64,000 nt of DNA from Paragemmobacter kunshanensis (GTDB lineage Bacteria > Pseudomonadota > Alphaproteobacteria > Rhodobacterales > Rhodobacteraceae), in the NCBI RefSeq assembly GCF_011059185.1, contig NZ_JAALFE010000015.1:59317-123316 (forward strand), in the 5' to 3' direction. Below the pieces are notes generated by a model. The model saw nothing but the letters and a program-made list of their open reading frames with translations. It was not told the DNA's origin and did no database searches. The position numbers and the translations under genes are program-made. Below are positions 18,418 through 27,721 of this stretch, piece by piece. Every line of letters starts with the position of its first letter. Within the stretch, counting starts at the first letter, position 1.

Positions 18418-19341
18418 ATGACATCCCGTCTGTACGGTGGAATTGCCGCCGCGCTGTTCAGTGTCCTTGCCCTGTCGTCCGGTCCGGCCCTGGCGCAGGA
18501 ACCACTTCCGCCTCGTGAAGCAAGTCCCCTGACGGTCAGGCAGATCCATAGCGGCCACAGCTTGTCGGATACCTATATGGCCAATCCCTGGCCAGGACGG
18601 CTCATCCTTGCCACCGAAACGCAGCGCGGATCACGGCCCCATGATACCATCTTCAATTCCGCCATTCCCGGGGCGCCGATGCATTGGCGCTGGAACAACC
18701 CGACGGCCTATCCGGACGCCCGACAGAACATCGACGAGTTCGAACTTCTGGTGATCACCGAAAGCGTGCCCCTGCAGGTCCGGGAGGATTACTTCAAGGC
18801 CGATACGCTGGACTGGATCGACCGCTGGGTCGACCATGCCTGGAAAGAGGGCAATGGCGGCAAGGGTGCCGAGGTGATGCTCTACACGTCATGGATCTGG
18901 TGGCAGCATTCCGGAACACCGCCCGAATATGATCAGGAGGCGGACATTCCCTTTCGTGAACGCCTGGATATCGACGGCGCCCGCTGGGAACGCATTCAGG
19001 ATCACGCCAATTCCAACCGGCCCGAGGGCATGCCGCCCATCTACATGATCCCCGGTCATCGGATGCTCATGCGGATTTATGATGACATCGAAGCAGGCAA
19101 GGCACCCGGGCTTTCCTCGATTGGGGAAATCTTCGCGGATGACATCCACCTCAACCATATCGGCCAGTATGCCATCACCACGCTGGTCTATGCCGTGATC
19201 TATCAACGCAATCCACGCGAACTGCCTGATCGCCTTGCCGTACCGGACGATCGCCTCAGCGCTGCCCAGGCACGCTATTTCAAGCAGATCGCCTGGGAGA
19301 TCGCGACCAGCTACAACAGGACCGGCGTTCCCCCGACCTGA
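18418..19341 (+). CDS. Secreted SGNH/GDSL-like protein, paralogue 2
   Basis: This 307-residue protein has a Sec signal peptide (hydrophobic 7-25, cleavage after ALAQ near 27). It carries GHSL at 46-49 (S48), an LVITES segment and DDIHLNHIGQYA with D242 and H244. The arrangement parallels the protein at 6241-7191, and the two are evidently homologous, though this one is soluble and has a different middle. It is probably a periplasmic esterase or acyltransferase acting on the polysaccharide (inference). The ATG at 18418 has GGAG about 10 bases upstream; an earlier in-frame ATG at 18388 would bury the signal peptide. It is convergent with the epimerase, 6 bases apart. Confidence 0.75.
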   Translation: MTSRLYGGIAAALFSVLALSSGPALAQEPLPPREASPLTVRQIHSGHSLSDTYMANPWPGRLILATETQRGSRPHDTIFNSAIPGAPMHWRWNNPTAYPDARQNIDEFELLVITESVPLQVREDYFKADTLDWIDRWVDHAWKEGNGGKGAEVMLYTSWIWWQHSGTPPEYDQEADIPFRERLDIDGARWERIQDHANSNRPEGMPPIYMIPGHRMLMRIYDDIEAGKAPGLSSIGEIFADDIHLNHIGQYAITTLVYAVIYQRNPRELPDRLAVPDDRLSAAQARYFKQIAWEIATSYNRTGVPPT

Positions 19342-19347
19342 AGGCGC

Positions 19348-20265
19348 TCAGTCCCGCCCCAGCAGGATGGACAAGCCCTTCTCAAGCGGGACATGCGCGC
19401 TTGCGCCCAGCAGGGATGCTGCCCGCGCGGGATCGCCGAGTGAATCGCGGATATCGCCGACACGTGCCTCGCCATGCCGAACCTCCGGCGTGATCCCGTG
19501 CAGGCGGCCCAAAATTCCGATCAGGTCCAGAAGGGTGGTCGTCCGTCCCGTGCAGATGTTGAACACCTGCCCCGCAGCCGCATCCGCATGGGCCATTCCG
19601 GCCAGGAGAAAGGACACGACATCCGCAACAAAGACAAAGTCCCTTGTCTGCATCCCGTCCCCGAAGACCGTCACTGGCAGGCCGCGGCCAATGCGATCAT
19701 TGAAGATCGAAATCACCCCCGAATAGGCCGAGGAAGGGTCTTGCCGCGGCCCGTAGATGTTGAACGGCCGGAAGCCCACCGTCGAAAGCCCATGCACCCC
19801 ATGCGCGATGCTTCCGTGCAGCTCCGATCCAAGCTTGTCCGCCCCATAGGCTGTCATCGGACGTGTCGGCCGTGTTTCCGCAATCGGACCCGCGCCCGCA
19901 TCACCATAGACCGCCGCCGATGACGTATAGACGACGGGGATATGTCCGGCCCGCGCGGCTGCCTCGAAAACCGTCACGGATCCGGTCTGATTGGTCAGAT
20001 GCCCCTCTCGCCAATGTTCGTTGCAATAGGCAACCGATGCGATCCCGGCCAGATGGAACACCCCGACGCATCCCTTGATCGCGCCGGATACCGCATCCGG
20101 ATCAGAGACATCCCCCTCGACGACGCGGACCGACGCATCAAGATTGCCCCGCTTTCCGGTCGACATGTTATCCAGCACGACCACGTCATCGCCACGCAGC
20201 AGCAGGGCGTCCGCAAGGTGCGATCCGACAAAGCCGCATCCACCCGTGATGAGGTATCTTGCCAT
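19348..20265 (-). CDS. NAD-dependent epimerase/dehydratase (UDP-glucose 4-epimerase-like)
   Basis: This 305-residue extended short-chain dehydrogenase has the NAD-binding motif TGGCGFVGSH (7-16), TSSAAVYG for the catalytic serine/threonine region, and YGADK (Y-x-x-x-K). The FRPFNIYGPRQDP segment is typical of GalE/WbpP-type NDP-sugar epimerases. It probably interconverts a nucleotide sugar used in the repeat unit; whether glucose/galactose or N-acetyl or uronate forms cannot be told. It lies 12 bases downstream of the polysaccharide deacetylase on the same strand, as the last gene of a three-gene run (GT4, deacetylase, epimerase). Confidence 0.87.
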   Translation of the reverse strand: MARYLITGGCGFVGSHLADALLLRGDDVVVLDNMSTGKRGNLDASVRVVEGDVSDPDAVSGAIKGCVGVFHLAGIASVAYCNEHWREGHLTNQTGSVTVFEAAARAGHIPVVYTSSAAVYGDAGAGPIAETRPTRPMTAYGADKLGSELHGSIAHGVHGLSTVGFRPFNIYGPRQDPSSAYSGVISIFNDRIGRGLPVTVFGDGMQTRDFVFVADVVSFLLAGMAHADAAAGQVFNICTGRTTTLLDLIGILGRLHGITPEVRHGEARVGDIRDSLGDPARAASLLGASAHVPLEKGLSILLGRD

Positions 20266-20277
20266 TCTCTTTTCCCT

Positions 20278-21255
20278 TCAGAAGCCCATCATCCGCAACC
20301 GCAGGCGCGCGGCATCGTCATGCCGTCCGACGCCGACCCGCGGGATGGCAAATCGGTCATCCCCCGCCCGCCAGAGGCCGCCATCCAGCGCCACAGCCGT
20401 TTCAAACCCGATCTCGCGTGCCGCATCCCGCAAGGCGGCGGAATGATTGCCATTTGGCCAGGCAAAATGCGCGATCTCCTGCCCCGTCCATTCGCGCAGC
20501 AATTCGGCGGATCGCGCCATGCTGGCGCGCGCCTCTGCAACGGGGATCTGGTCCAGCAGATTGTGACAATGGCTATGCGCCCCGATCATCACCCAGGGAC
20601 TCGCCGCAAGGGCCTGCAACTCCGTCAGGGTCATGGGCCCCATCGGTGCGCGCCCATCCGGCAAGGGATGCACGGACAGGATGGCATCCGCCATCTCTTC
20701 ACGCGTTGCGGGATCCACGCGCTTCATCGCCTCTAGCAGATCGCCCAAGACGGCCCAGCGCGTGTTGCCGGGCCGGGCCGGAATATCCCAGTGCCCCAGG
20801 CCCTTGACATCCACGCTTCGCGCACCCTCGCCCAATGCGCCCATGATCCGGTCAAACCAGTAGGCCCGCCCGGTTTCGATCTGGGCAGTGGCCACATATA
20901 CGGTGACCGGAACACGCAGGTCATCCAGCATGGGCAACAGATGGCGAAACAGCCCGGCCTCGCCATCATCAAAGGTCAGAACGACACGCGGGCGCCTGCT
21001 GCCCGGTCGCCCAGGCTGATCGTGAACCGCCGTCGCCAGCGGCACGATATCATAGTCTTCGGCAATCATCTCCAGATGGGCCTGAAGATCCGTCGCACGA
21101 AGCACGGTCCATGCATCCGGTCCGCCCCTGTCCGGGCCGATCGTATGGTAGCAAAGGACGGTCAAGGGATCGCCCGACAGCGCACGCCTCTGGATGACCC
21201 GGCGCACCGGACCAAACGCAAGAACGGCCCTTGCCGCCTGCTTCAGGCCGCTCAA
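20278..21255 (-). CDS. Polysaccharide deacetylase family protein (CE4)
   Basis: This 325-residue protein belongs to carbohydrate esterase family 4. It has TFDDGEAG with the metal and base aspartates, and HSHCH (H-x-x-x-H) for metal binding; AWPNGNHS lies later. Family members remove N-acetyl or O-acetyl groups from polysaccharides. No signal peptide is evident, so it may act on a lipid-linked precursor in the cytoplasm or leave by another route. The best start is a TTG at 21255 that overlaps the stop of the glycosyltransferase upstream (TTGA). The frame stays open far upstream but only antisense to other genes. Confidence 0.83.
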   Translation of the reverse strand: MSGLKQAARAVLAFGPVRRVIQRRALSGDPLTVLCYHTIGPDRGGPDAWTVLRATDLQAHLEMIAEDYDIVPLATAVHDQPGRPGSRRPRVVLTFDDGEAGLFRHLLPMLDDLRVPVTVYVATAQIETGRAYWFDRIMGALGEGARSVDVKGLGHWDIPARPGNTRWAVLGDLLEAMKRVDPATREEMADAILSVHPLPDGRAPMGPMTLTELQALAASPWVMIGAHSHCHNLLDQIPVAEARASMARSAELLREWTGQEIAHFAWPNGNHSAALRDAAREIGFETAVALDGGLWRAGDDRFAIPRVGVGRHDDAARLRLRMMGF

Positions 21256-22517
21256 GGCGCCCCTCCCCCCACGAACAGGGCGGCAAGTCGCGCGGCCTCG
21301 GTATCGACATGATGCCGCTCCCGCGCGCGCACCATGCCCGCCCGGCCCATGGCGGCAAGCTTTTCCACCGGGCAATCGAGGGCCTCGACAAGCGCCTTCG
21401 ACAGGCTCTCGACATCTCCGGTCGGCACCAGCCAGCCCGTCCGGCCCGCTTCGACCAGTTCCGGTATCCCGGCCACGAATGTCGAAATGACGGGCCGCCC
21501 CTGGGCCATTGCCTCCATCAGCACGACGGGCAGCCCTTCCATCAGGCTGGGCTGCACGACCACTGTCGCCTCGGTGATCAGCCGGCGGACTTCGTCGCTG
21601 CCGATCCAGCCCGTCACATGCACCTGCGCGCCCAGACCAAGCGCCCGGATCCGCGTGTCGATCAGATCGCGGAATTCGCCGTCCCCGGCAAAGACCAGCC
21701 TGACATCGGGGCGGCCCAGTCGGGCAAAGGCATCGAGCAGCGTCAGGTGGCCCTTCTCGGCACAAAGCCGCCCGATGCAAAGCAATACGGGGCTTGCAGG
21801 GAACGGGGCGGGCTCTTTTGCGAAGAACCCCTCGTCCAGGCCACAGTGAACCACCTTCAGCTTCGGCCAGTCGGCAGCCGGCAGAACACGCATCAACTGG
21901 GCGCGCGTATAGCTGCTGACCGTAACCACGAAACGCGCCGCCGCCGTCTTGCGCGGAAACGAGAGCGCGCGCGCGTTGTCGGATTCATCCGCGCCATGCA
22001 CGGTAAAGCTGTATCCCGGCCCTCCCAGCAGATGCAGAAGATGGGCCACATCGGCAGAGTTGGTTCCGAAATGCGCATGCAGATGGGTTACCCCCTCTGC
22101 CTCCAGCCACAGGCGCAACTGGCAGGCATGCGCGAACCAGATCACATGATAGGGCCACGGGCGGACAGATCGGCGCGACATCGCAAGTGCGGCCTTCAGC
22201 GCCCGGAAGGCGGCGCCCGGCTGTCGAAGAAATGTCCGCAAGACAGCCTTTGCCAACCCGCCGAGCCCGTCCTTCAGCACGAAACGGGTCTTGGTGCGCT
22301 CTTCCTGATCCAGAGGATCCACAACCTCGGCATCCCAACCCCGGATGGCGAAACGCCTAACCGTCACCCCCATCCGCTCCAGGGCCAGAATTTCCCGGCG
22401 GATGAAGGTATGGCTTACCTTGGGATACTGGTTGACCAGATAGGCAACCTTCAGATCCCGCAGGTGGGTGGTGCTGTCCAAAGCACGGTCTGTCGCATCC
22501 AGCACGTCAGGCTCCAT
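21252..22517 (-). CDS. Glycosyltransferase family 4
   Basis: This 421-residue GT-B enzyme has an N-terminal acceptor domain (KVAYLVNQYPKVSHTFIRRE) like colanic acid and amylovoran transferases. The C-terminal donor domain has CIGRLCAEKGH, an EGLPVVLMEAMAQG segment (the E-x7-E motif) and GWLVPTGD. It transfers a hexose from a nucleotide donor with retention. It is the first gene of a three-gene run. A TTAA-N5-GTTA element (copy 4) lies 31 bases upstream of its ATG, a position where a promoter or operator would be expected. Confidence 0.9.
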   Translation of the reverse strand: MEPDVLDATDRALDSTTHLRDLKVAYLVNQYPKVSHTFIRREILALERMGVTVRRFAIRGWDAEVVDPLDQEERTKTRFVLKDGLGGLAKAVLRTFLRQPGAAFRALKAALAMSRRSVRPWPYHVIWFAHACQLRLWLEAEGVTHLHAHFGTNSADVAHLLHLLGGPGYSFTVHGADESDNARALSFPRKTAAARFVVTVSSYTRAQLMRVLPAADWPKLKVVHCGLDEGFFAKEPAPFPASPVLLCIGRLCAEKGHLTLLDAFARLGRPDVRLVFAGDGEFRDLIDTRIRALGLGAQVHVTGWIGSDEVRRLITEATVVVQPSLMEGLPVVLMEAMAQGRPVISTFVAGIPELVEAGRTGWLVPTGDVESLSKALVEALDCPVEKLAAMGRAGMVRARERHHVDTEAARLAALFVGGGAP

Positions 22518-22547
22518 CTCCCGCCGACCAGAGCGGCCAGGACGAAT

Positions 22548-22560
22548 TTAACTTGTGTTA
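22548..22560 (-). promoter_or_regulatory. TAAC-N5-TTAA element, copy 4
   Basis: Reads TAACACAAGTTAA on the minus strand, 31 bases upstream of the GT4 gene it faces. An exact match to the TAAC-N5-TTAA form. Confidence 0.42.
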
Positions 22561-22607
22561 GCATTCCTCACCGCAGGAACGGCAGAGGGCCAGGCCTCTG
22601 AACACGA

Positions 22608-22620
22608 TAACCTTGGTAAA
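22608..22620 (+). promoter_or_regulatory. TAAC-N5-TAAA element, copy 5
   Basis: TAACCTTGGTAAA, one base off the consensus, faces the second GT4 gene about 140 bases upstream of its start. It shares the divergent gap with copy 4. Confidence 0.3.
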
Positions 22621-22759
22621 TATGTGGCGCAGGAGGCGCACTCCCGGGCATCTGACAGGCAAGAACGGGGCGGGCCTTCCCCAATCAAAACCTGGCTATT
22701 CCCCCATCGTTCATTCAGGTAAACGCATGTGGCGCGAGCTGCTGCAAACTGAAAGACCC

Positions 22760-23920
22760 ATGATGCCCAGCCTCCTGATGATTGCCCCGGCACCCGTCAT
22801 TGTTCGCGGTGATGTCGTTCTGCTTGACGTGAAGTTCGCCGAAGGCATGGCAGCCCAGGCGGCCGAATGGAACGGGCGGATGGACTGCATCCTCTGGGAA
22901 GGTGCCGAGCGGATCGCCTTTCCGGTTGAGATGAGGCGCTCTGATCTACCCTGGGGACTTGTGACCCTCTCCCCGGGCGCGGACTTGCCGATTGATGCGG
23001 GCAGGGATCATGATCTTGTCTTTGCATCTGCCGACATGCACGAAACTCTCATGATTGCCGCGCAGGGCCGGACCCCCGTGGTCTATACCGTCGAATACTC
23101 GCATCGGACGCGCCTCGACATTCTTGCCCTCGAAACAGCGCGCAATCCCCTGCGCAGGCTTCGCCGCCGCCTCTGGCTGGAACAGCAGGAGCGGCGGCGC
23201 AAGCGTGCCTTTCAGGCGGCGGCGGCCATTCAATCCAACGGCTATCCCTGCGCCCGGGCCTATGCCCATCTGACGTCGGACATGCATCTCTATCTCGACA
23301 ATCGGATGACGCCGGACCGGTTCGTCACCGATACGGAATTGAACGGCAGGCTGGAGCGTCTCGCACAGGGAAAGCCTCTTCGGATCGTCTATTCAGGCCG
23401 CCTCGATCCGATGAAGGGCACGCAGGATCTTGTTCCCCTTGCAAAACGTCTTCATGGCCGAGGTTTCGCATTCGAACTGGACATTTTCGGAGACGGCATC
23501 CTGTCCGCAACCATGCGCGAGCAGATCTCGGCGCTGGGGCTTTCGGATCATGTCCGCCTGCATGGCAATGTCGATTTCGCAAGCGAACTGGTGCCCTGGC
23601 AGCGCCAGATCCCGGACATCTTCCTCAGCTGTCACCGCCAGGGCGATCCATCCTGCACCTATATCGAAAGCATGGGCTGCGGTCTGCCGATCGTCGGCTA
23701 CGCGAACGAGATGTGGCAACCCCTCTGCGAGGCAAGCAGGGGCGGTTGGCATGTTCCCGTAGCCGATATCGGCGCCTTGGCCGATCGCATCGCGACCCTG
23801 CCCCGTCAGGACATCGCCCAAGCGGCCGTGGCGGCAGCAGCTTTTGCCCGCGCGCATGACTTCCAGACCGAGTTCACGGGCAGGATGGCCCATCTGAAAC
23901 GTGTTGCCGCCCGCAGCTGA
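22760..23920 (+). CDS. Glycosyltransferase family 4
   Basis: This protein of about 386 residues has a recognisable C-terminal GT-B donor domain: IVYSGRLDPMKGTQDL, LDIFGDG, and SCTYIESMGCGLPIVG as the E-x7-E-like region. The N-terminal half is divergent. The start is one of the ATG-ATG pair at 22760/22763 (MMPSLLMIAPAP). A 49-codon upstream extension in frame carries regulatory-looking sequence and is rejected. It is transcribed away from the other GT4 gene and is convergent with the CpsD-type kinase, 34 bases apart. Confidence 0.83.
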   Translation: MMPSLLMIAPAPVIVRGDVVLLDVKFAEGMAAQAAEWNGRMDCILWEGAERIAFPVEMRRSDLPWGLVTLSPGADLPIDAGRDHDLVFASADMHETLMIAAQGRTPVVYTVEYSHRTRLDILALETARNPLRRLRRRLWLEQQERRRKRAFQAAAAIQSNGYPCARAYAHLTSDMHLYLDNRMTPDRFVTDTELNGRLERLAQGKPLRIVYSGRLDPMKGTQDLVPLAKRLHGRGFAFELDIFGDGILSATMREQISALGLSDHVRLHGNVDFASELVPWQRQIPDIFLSCHRQGDPSCTYIESMGCGLPIVGYANEMWQPLCEASRGGWHVPVADIGALADRIATLPRQDIAQAAVAAAAFARAHDFQTEFTGRMAHLKRVAARS

Positions 23921-23954
23921 GGTATCGTCGCATGCCCGGTGACGGCGCCCCTGA

Positions 23955-24779
23955 TCAACGCGGGCTGTAGTCGTAGCCGTAGCCCTCGCCTTCGTCCATG
24001 TAGCGGCACTTGTTCAGCACGACGCCCAGAACCGCCGTGTGATCGGCCAGTTCCTTGCCCGCCCTGTCGATCTCGGCCACGGTGCTTTGCTCGCTGGCAG
24101 CAACCATCAGCGCGCAATCGACCTGATCGAGGAAGGAAAGCGTGTCATCGGTCACCAGAACCGGCGGCATGTCGAAAAGCATCACATCCGGACGATAGCG
24201 CTCCTCGATGGCGTCAATGGCCGCGCCCGTCTGCGTCGAAGACAGGATCTCTGCCGAATTCGCGACCGCCTTCGTATTGACCCCGAATGCCAGATTCGCG
24301 CCGATCCGCACCAGCCCATGTTCCGGCGGCTCTTCTCCGGAAAGGACATCCGGCAGATGGGGCGCGCGGTTCAGACCCAGCGCCCGCATGATGTTGGGAC
24401 GGCGCAGGTCCAGATCCAGCACCACGATCCTGAGTTCTGTCTGCCGCGCCAGGCTGAAGGCAAGGTTCAGGCAGGTCGTCGACTTGCCGCACCCACCGCT
24501 GGGCGAGGTGATGGCAACCCTTGTCCATGAGTTTTCGCGCAGGTGGCGCATCATGTTCGTGCGGACCAGGTCAAAGGCCGTGGCGGCCGGGCCGGGCACA
24601 TGCGCGACGATGCGCGCCTCTTCAAAGACCTGGCGGTTGAACGGCGCCTCGCCCAATGTTGCCCAGGCCGCCGTGACACGACCGTCATCCTTGGCAACGG
24701 GCAGTTTGGCAGGCTGGATCGTCGCCAGTTGCTGGCGCGCGGCACGTCCCTTGGCGATTGCGGTCTGGATACGCTCCAT
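23955..24779 (-). CDS. CpsD/CapB-type ATPase, putative BY-kinase
   Basis: This 274-residue P-loop ATPase of the MinD/BY-kinase group has Walker A SPSGGCGKST (K99), Walker A' VVLDLDLRRP (119-128 region) and Walker B MLFDMPP (200-206). Bacterial tyrosine kinases of this type pair with Wzz proteins and control polymer length and export by cycles of autophosphorylation of C-terminal tyrosines. Here the tail is short but has four tyrosines (Y260, Y267, Y269, Y271). The protein is cytoplasmic and lies 11 bases downstream of the Wzz gene in the same operon. Kinase activity is inferred. Confidence 0.86.
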   Translation of the reverse strand: MERIQTAIAKGRAARQQLATIQPAKLPVAKDDGRVTAAWATLGEAPFNRQVFEEARIVAHVPGPAATAFDLVRTNMMRHLRENSWTRVAITSPSGGCGKSTTCLNLAFSLARQTELRIVVLDLDLRRPNIMRALGLNRAPHLPDVLSGEEPPEHGLVRIGANLAFGVNTKAVANSAEILSSTQTGAAIDAIEERYRPDVMLFDMPPVLVTDDTLSFLDQVDCALMVAASEQSTVAEIDRAGKELADHTAVLGVVLNKCRYMDEGEGYGYDYSPR

Positions 24780-24790
24780 GGTCAGTTACC

Positions 24791-26347
24791 TCAATTCTCG
24801 GCCGGGGCTTCGGCGGCAGATGACGGGGCGGCCCCTTCGACGCTGGTCGTCTGGGTGGCCGATGGCATCATCAGATAGATGGCAACGCCGATCAGCACCG
24901 GCAGCAAGACCCCGGCGATGATCATCGTTCTCCTCGTCAGCGCGCGTTGTCTGCGCTCTTCCTCGCGGGTGGTGATGTAGGGAATGGTGCCGAATGGCGT
25001 GATGCCCAGCGCCGTCACCAACTCGGCGGGCCGCCGGACAGTGCGATTCAGCAGATCGGTCAGGAACAGCATCGCCATGATCCCGACAAGGCCGACGGCA
25101 AAGCCCCCCAGCAGGATCAGGTTCCGGTTCGGCGCAGCCGGCTCCGAAGGCGGAATGGCCGGATCGACGACGATGATGCGTTGGCCCCGTGCGGTCACCT
25201 CGATCCTGTCGCCCATGCGGGCATCGGCAAGGCTCTGGACGGCCTGATCATACTGAACGCGCAGGTTCTCGAAATCGCTTTGCAATTCGCCCAGGGCGAT
25301 GGCATTCGCCGGGGTCGCCTCGATGGAAACCGCAAGATCCTCCAACTCCCTTTCCAGCAGCGACTTCTGCTCTGCCAGAAAGTCGATCTGACCGTCGATA
25401 TCCGCAATCTGCAGATCGAAGGCACTCAGCGTGCCCGTCCCGGTTCCGCCACCGATCTGCTGCCGGACCGCCTGTTCAAGGGCGGCCACCTGTGTCTGCA
25501 GGGCGCGAACGCGGGGATTATCCGGGGAGTAGATCACCAGGGCCGAAGCCAGTTCCTGCCGCAGTTCTTCCAGCCGGACCTGCTCCGGGCTCAGCCCGTC
25601 AAGGGTCGGCCCAAGGCGCCCGGTCTGTTCATAGAGATCCGCAAGGCGCTGACGCCGGTCGCGCAATCCGGCCAACTCGCGTTCCACCTGCAGCAGACGC
25701 TCTTGCTGGGCCGATTGGCGGCTGCGGCGGAACTCCAGGCTTTCCGGCAGGGCATTTCGGTTTGCCTGCTCGAACTCCAGGATGCGCGCATTCTGCGCGC
25801 CGATCTCCTGGCTCAGGCGCTTTACCTCCTGCTGGAAGAAATCCAGCGTCCCGCCCGATGCCCCCGTCCGCAGCTCCACGTTCTGCCGCAGGATCTGCTC
25901 CACGATCTCATTCGTCACGGCAGCGGATTCGCCCGGCGTCGGCGCCCCGAAGGAAACGGTCACAACCCCCGTGCGCAACTCCATTCCCGGCAGCGCCATG
26001 GTGATCCGGTTGCGCATGTCCGCCACGATGGCGTCTTCCGGCATGCCCGTCGCTTCGGCATGGATGCCGAACTTGCGCGACAGGTCCAACAGGTTGGAAT
26101 GGGTCAGGATGCGTTGCTGGATGGCCAGCAGGATCTCTGTCGCGGTGGAGCTGACGGTTGATGCCGCCAGTTCATCAGGGATCTGCGGGTTCTCGACCAG
26201 AAGCCGCGCCTCGGCCCGATAGACCGGGGGCAAGGTATAGGCCAGCACGATCCCGGCAACCGTCGACAGGGCAAGGATGGCAAGCGCGTAGTGCAGCCGC
26301 CGACGCAGCAACGAAAGGTAGAAGCGATAGTCGAAAGTCATGTTCAT
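24791..26347 (-). CDS. Wzz/GNVR-type polysaccharide chain-length protein
   Basis: This 518-residue inner-membrane protein has an N-terminal Wzz domain with the first span at ~19-39, then a long periplasmic part rich in heptad-like coiled coil (~165-345). A GNVR-like stretch (PSEPAAPNRNL) precedes the second span near 425-445. Unusually, a third hydrophobic segment lies near 475-495 and a short Ala/Pro/Ser tail follows. Such polysaccharide co-polymerases set chain length and recruit the tyrosine kinase. The gene overlaps the upstream ATPase gene by 4 bases (ATGA). Confidence 0.88.
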   Translation of the reverse strand: MNMTFDYRFYLSLLRRRLHYALAILALSTVAGIVLAYTLPPVYRAEARLLVENPQIPDELAASTVSSTATEILLAIQQRILTHSNLLDLSRKFGIHAEATGMPEDAIVADMRNRITMALPGMELRTGVVTVSFGAPTPGESAAVTNEIVEQILRQNVELRTGASGGTLDFFQQEVKRLSQEIGAQNARILEFEQANRNALPESLEFRRSRQSAQQERLLQVERELAGLRDRRQRLADLYEQTGRLGPTLDGLSPEQVRLEELRQELASALVIYSPDNPRVRALQTQVAALEQAVRQQIGGGTGTGTLSAFDLQIADIDGQIDFLAEQKSLLERELEDLAVSIEATPANAIALGELQSDFENLRVQYDQAVQSLADARMGDRIEVTARGQRIIVVDPAIPPSEPAAPNRNLILLGGFAVGLVGIMAMLFLTDLLNRTVRRPAELVTALGITPFGTIPYITTREEERRQRALTRRTMIIAGVLLPVLIGVAIYLMMPSATQTTSVEGAAPSSAAEAPAEN

Positions 26348-27414
26348 GCGTCACCCTTCGGATCACTGGCATCGGTCATGGGAATGAATGATCCGTCGTT
26401 CAGAACTTCAGAGACGATGCCCCGGTCAACCTGCTTGCGCCCGGCGGTAAAGGCATAGACCAGGGACAGATCGCAAAGCCGGTTCACCAGCCTCGGCACG
26501 CCGCCCGTCTTTTCATGGATCAGCTGGATCGCGTCAGCCGTGAACAGGCGCCTCTCGCGGCCGGCCACCTTCAGACGATGCGCGACATAGTTCTTGACCG
26601 TCGGCAGGTCCATCGCGGGAAGGTGGAACAGGGCACCGACGCGCTGCGCAAACTGGCGCATGTCACGCCGGGAAATCATGTCGCGCAATTCGGGCTGCCC
26701 CACCAGTACAAGCTGCAGCAGGACATCGCGGCCCGTATTGATGTTGGTGTACATGCGCAATTCCTCGAGCGCTTCCCGATCAAGGTTCTGCGCCTCGTCG
26801 AAGATCAGGATCACCCGATGACCTTGCGCATATTCATCAATCACATAGGCCTGGAAGCGAGAGAACAGGTCGACATAGGTTTCCTCCGGCCGCGCCGGCT
26901 GATCGAGGGCCATCAGAACCCAGCGGATCAACTCGGCCCGCGATCCATGCGGATTGGAAATCAGCCCGACCTTCACCTCTGGCACCAGCGACCGAAGCAT
27001 GTGCTGCAGCAGGGTCGTCTTGCCTGCCCCGACCTCGCCGGTGATCAGGGTGATCGGCGCATGGGTCATTACCCCGTATTCCAGCATCGCATAGGCGCGC
27101 TTGTGCGCGGCTGACCAGAACAGGAAGTCCGGGTCGGGCGTGATCGAAAACGGCTGCGCCGTCAGGCCGAAATGTTCGGTATAGATATCCAGCGCCTCAA
27201 GAACCGGTACAGGGGCCGGGGGCGCGCTTTCCGCGATCTTGCCGCGCGGCTTGCGCCGTCCGGCAACGCTGGGAAGCGGGGGAATCTCATCCGGTGTCGG
27301 CGTGCGTGGCACGGGGGGTTCGGACCGTGGCACACGGTCATCCTGCCCGGCAGCCCCCTGCCCGCCCCAACCGCGCCCGACAAATCGGCTCAGGCCGGGA
27401 ATGACGTTCCACAT
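26344..27414 (-). CDS. ExeA/GspA-like AAA ATPase of the polysaccharide operon
   Basis: This 356-residue protein has a proline-rich N-terminal linker (~25-70) and a YTEHFGLTAQPFSITPDPDF motif typical of ExeA-like ATPases. Walker A is GEVGAGKT (126-133) and Walker B is VILIFDEAQ (201-209). The same type, with Wzz and CpsD partners, is common in exosortase-linked EPS clusters; no exosortase is visible here. The start at ATG 27414 (MWNVIPG) has AGGAGAG five bases upstream; ATGs further upstream are possible but less well served. It is the first gene of the ATPase-Wzz-kinase operon. Confidence 0.84.
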   Translation of the reverse strand: MWNVIPGLSRFVGRGWGGQGAAGQDDRVPRSEPPVPRTPTPDEIPPLPSVAGRRKPRGKIAESAPPAPVPVLEALDIYTEHFGLTAQPFSITPDPDFLFWSAAHKRAYAMLEYGVMTHAPITLITGEVGAGKTTLLQHMLRSLVPEVKVGLISNPHGSRAELIRWVLMALDQPARPEETYVDLFSRFQAYVIDEYAQGHRVILIFDEAQNLDREALEELRMYTNINTGRDVLLQLVLVGQPELRDMISRRDMRQFAQRVGALFHLPAMDLPTVKNYVAHRLKVAGRERRLFTADAIQLIHEKTGGVPRLVNRLCDLSLVYAFTAGRKQVDRGIVSEVLNDGSFIPMTDASDPKGDA

Positions 27415-27663
27415 CTGCACTCTCCTCATGACCCGTCCGCGCGCCGGGCCAACGGACGCGCCAGAACCATCCATGCCGATCCGGCCATGGTTGACTTCCG
27501 AAAGAGAGAGACCGTCACGTTCTCAGGCAAAGGCAGCACGCTGTTCATCGAGGTTGATCGCGTCAGTCCGGGCATGCTGCGCCGCGTTGAAGGGTTTGTG
27601 CGGCCCGCTGCCCGCATTCCCTTACCCACCCTGTGCGTCGAATCATCCCAGACCATTCGGCTT

Positions 27664-27676
27664 CAACGTTTGTTAA
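27664..27676 (+). promoter_or_regulatory. CAAC-N5-TTAA element, copy 6
   Basis: CAACGTTTGTTAA lies about 250 bases upstream of the ATPase operon start and 58 bases from copy 7. Confidence 0.35.
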
Positions 27677-27721
27677 CACTTCTTTTAGAGCAGGATTACC
27701 CTCCTGATGGGTCCAGTTCAC

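Noticed and set aside
24947..26161. 404-codon open frame on the plus strand
   Set aside because: It is antisense to the Wzz gene with no motif; Wzz has clear membrane and coiled-coil features.
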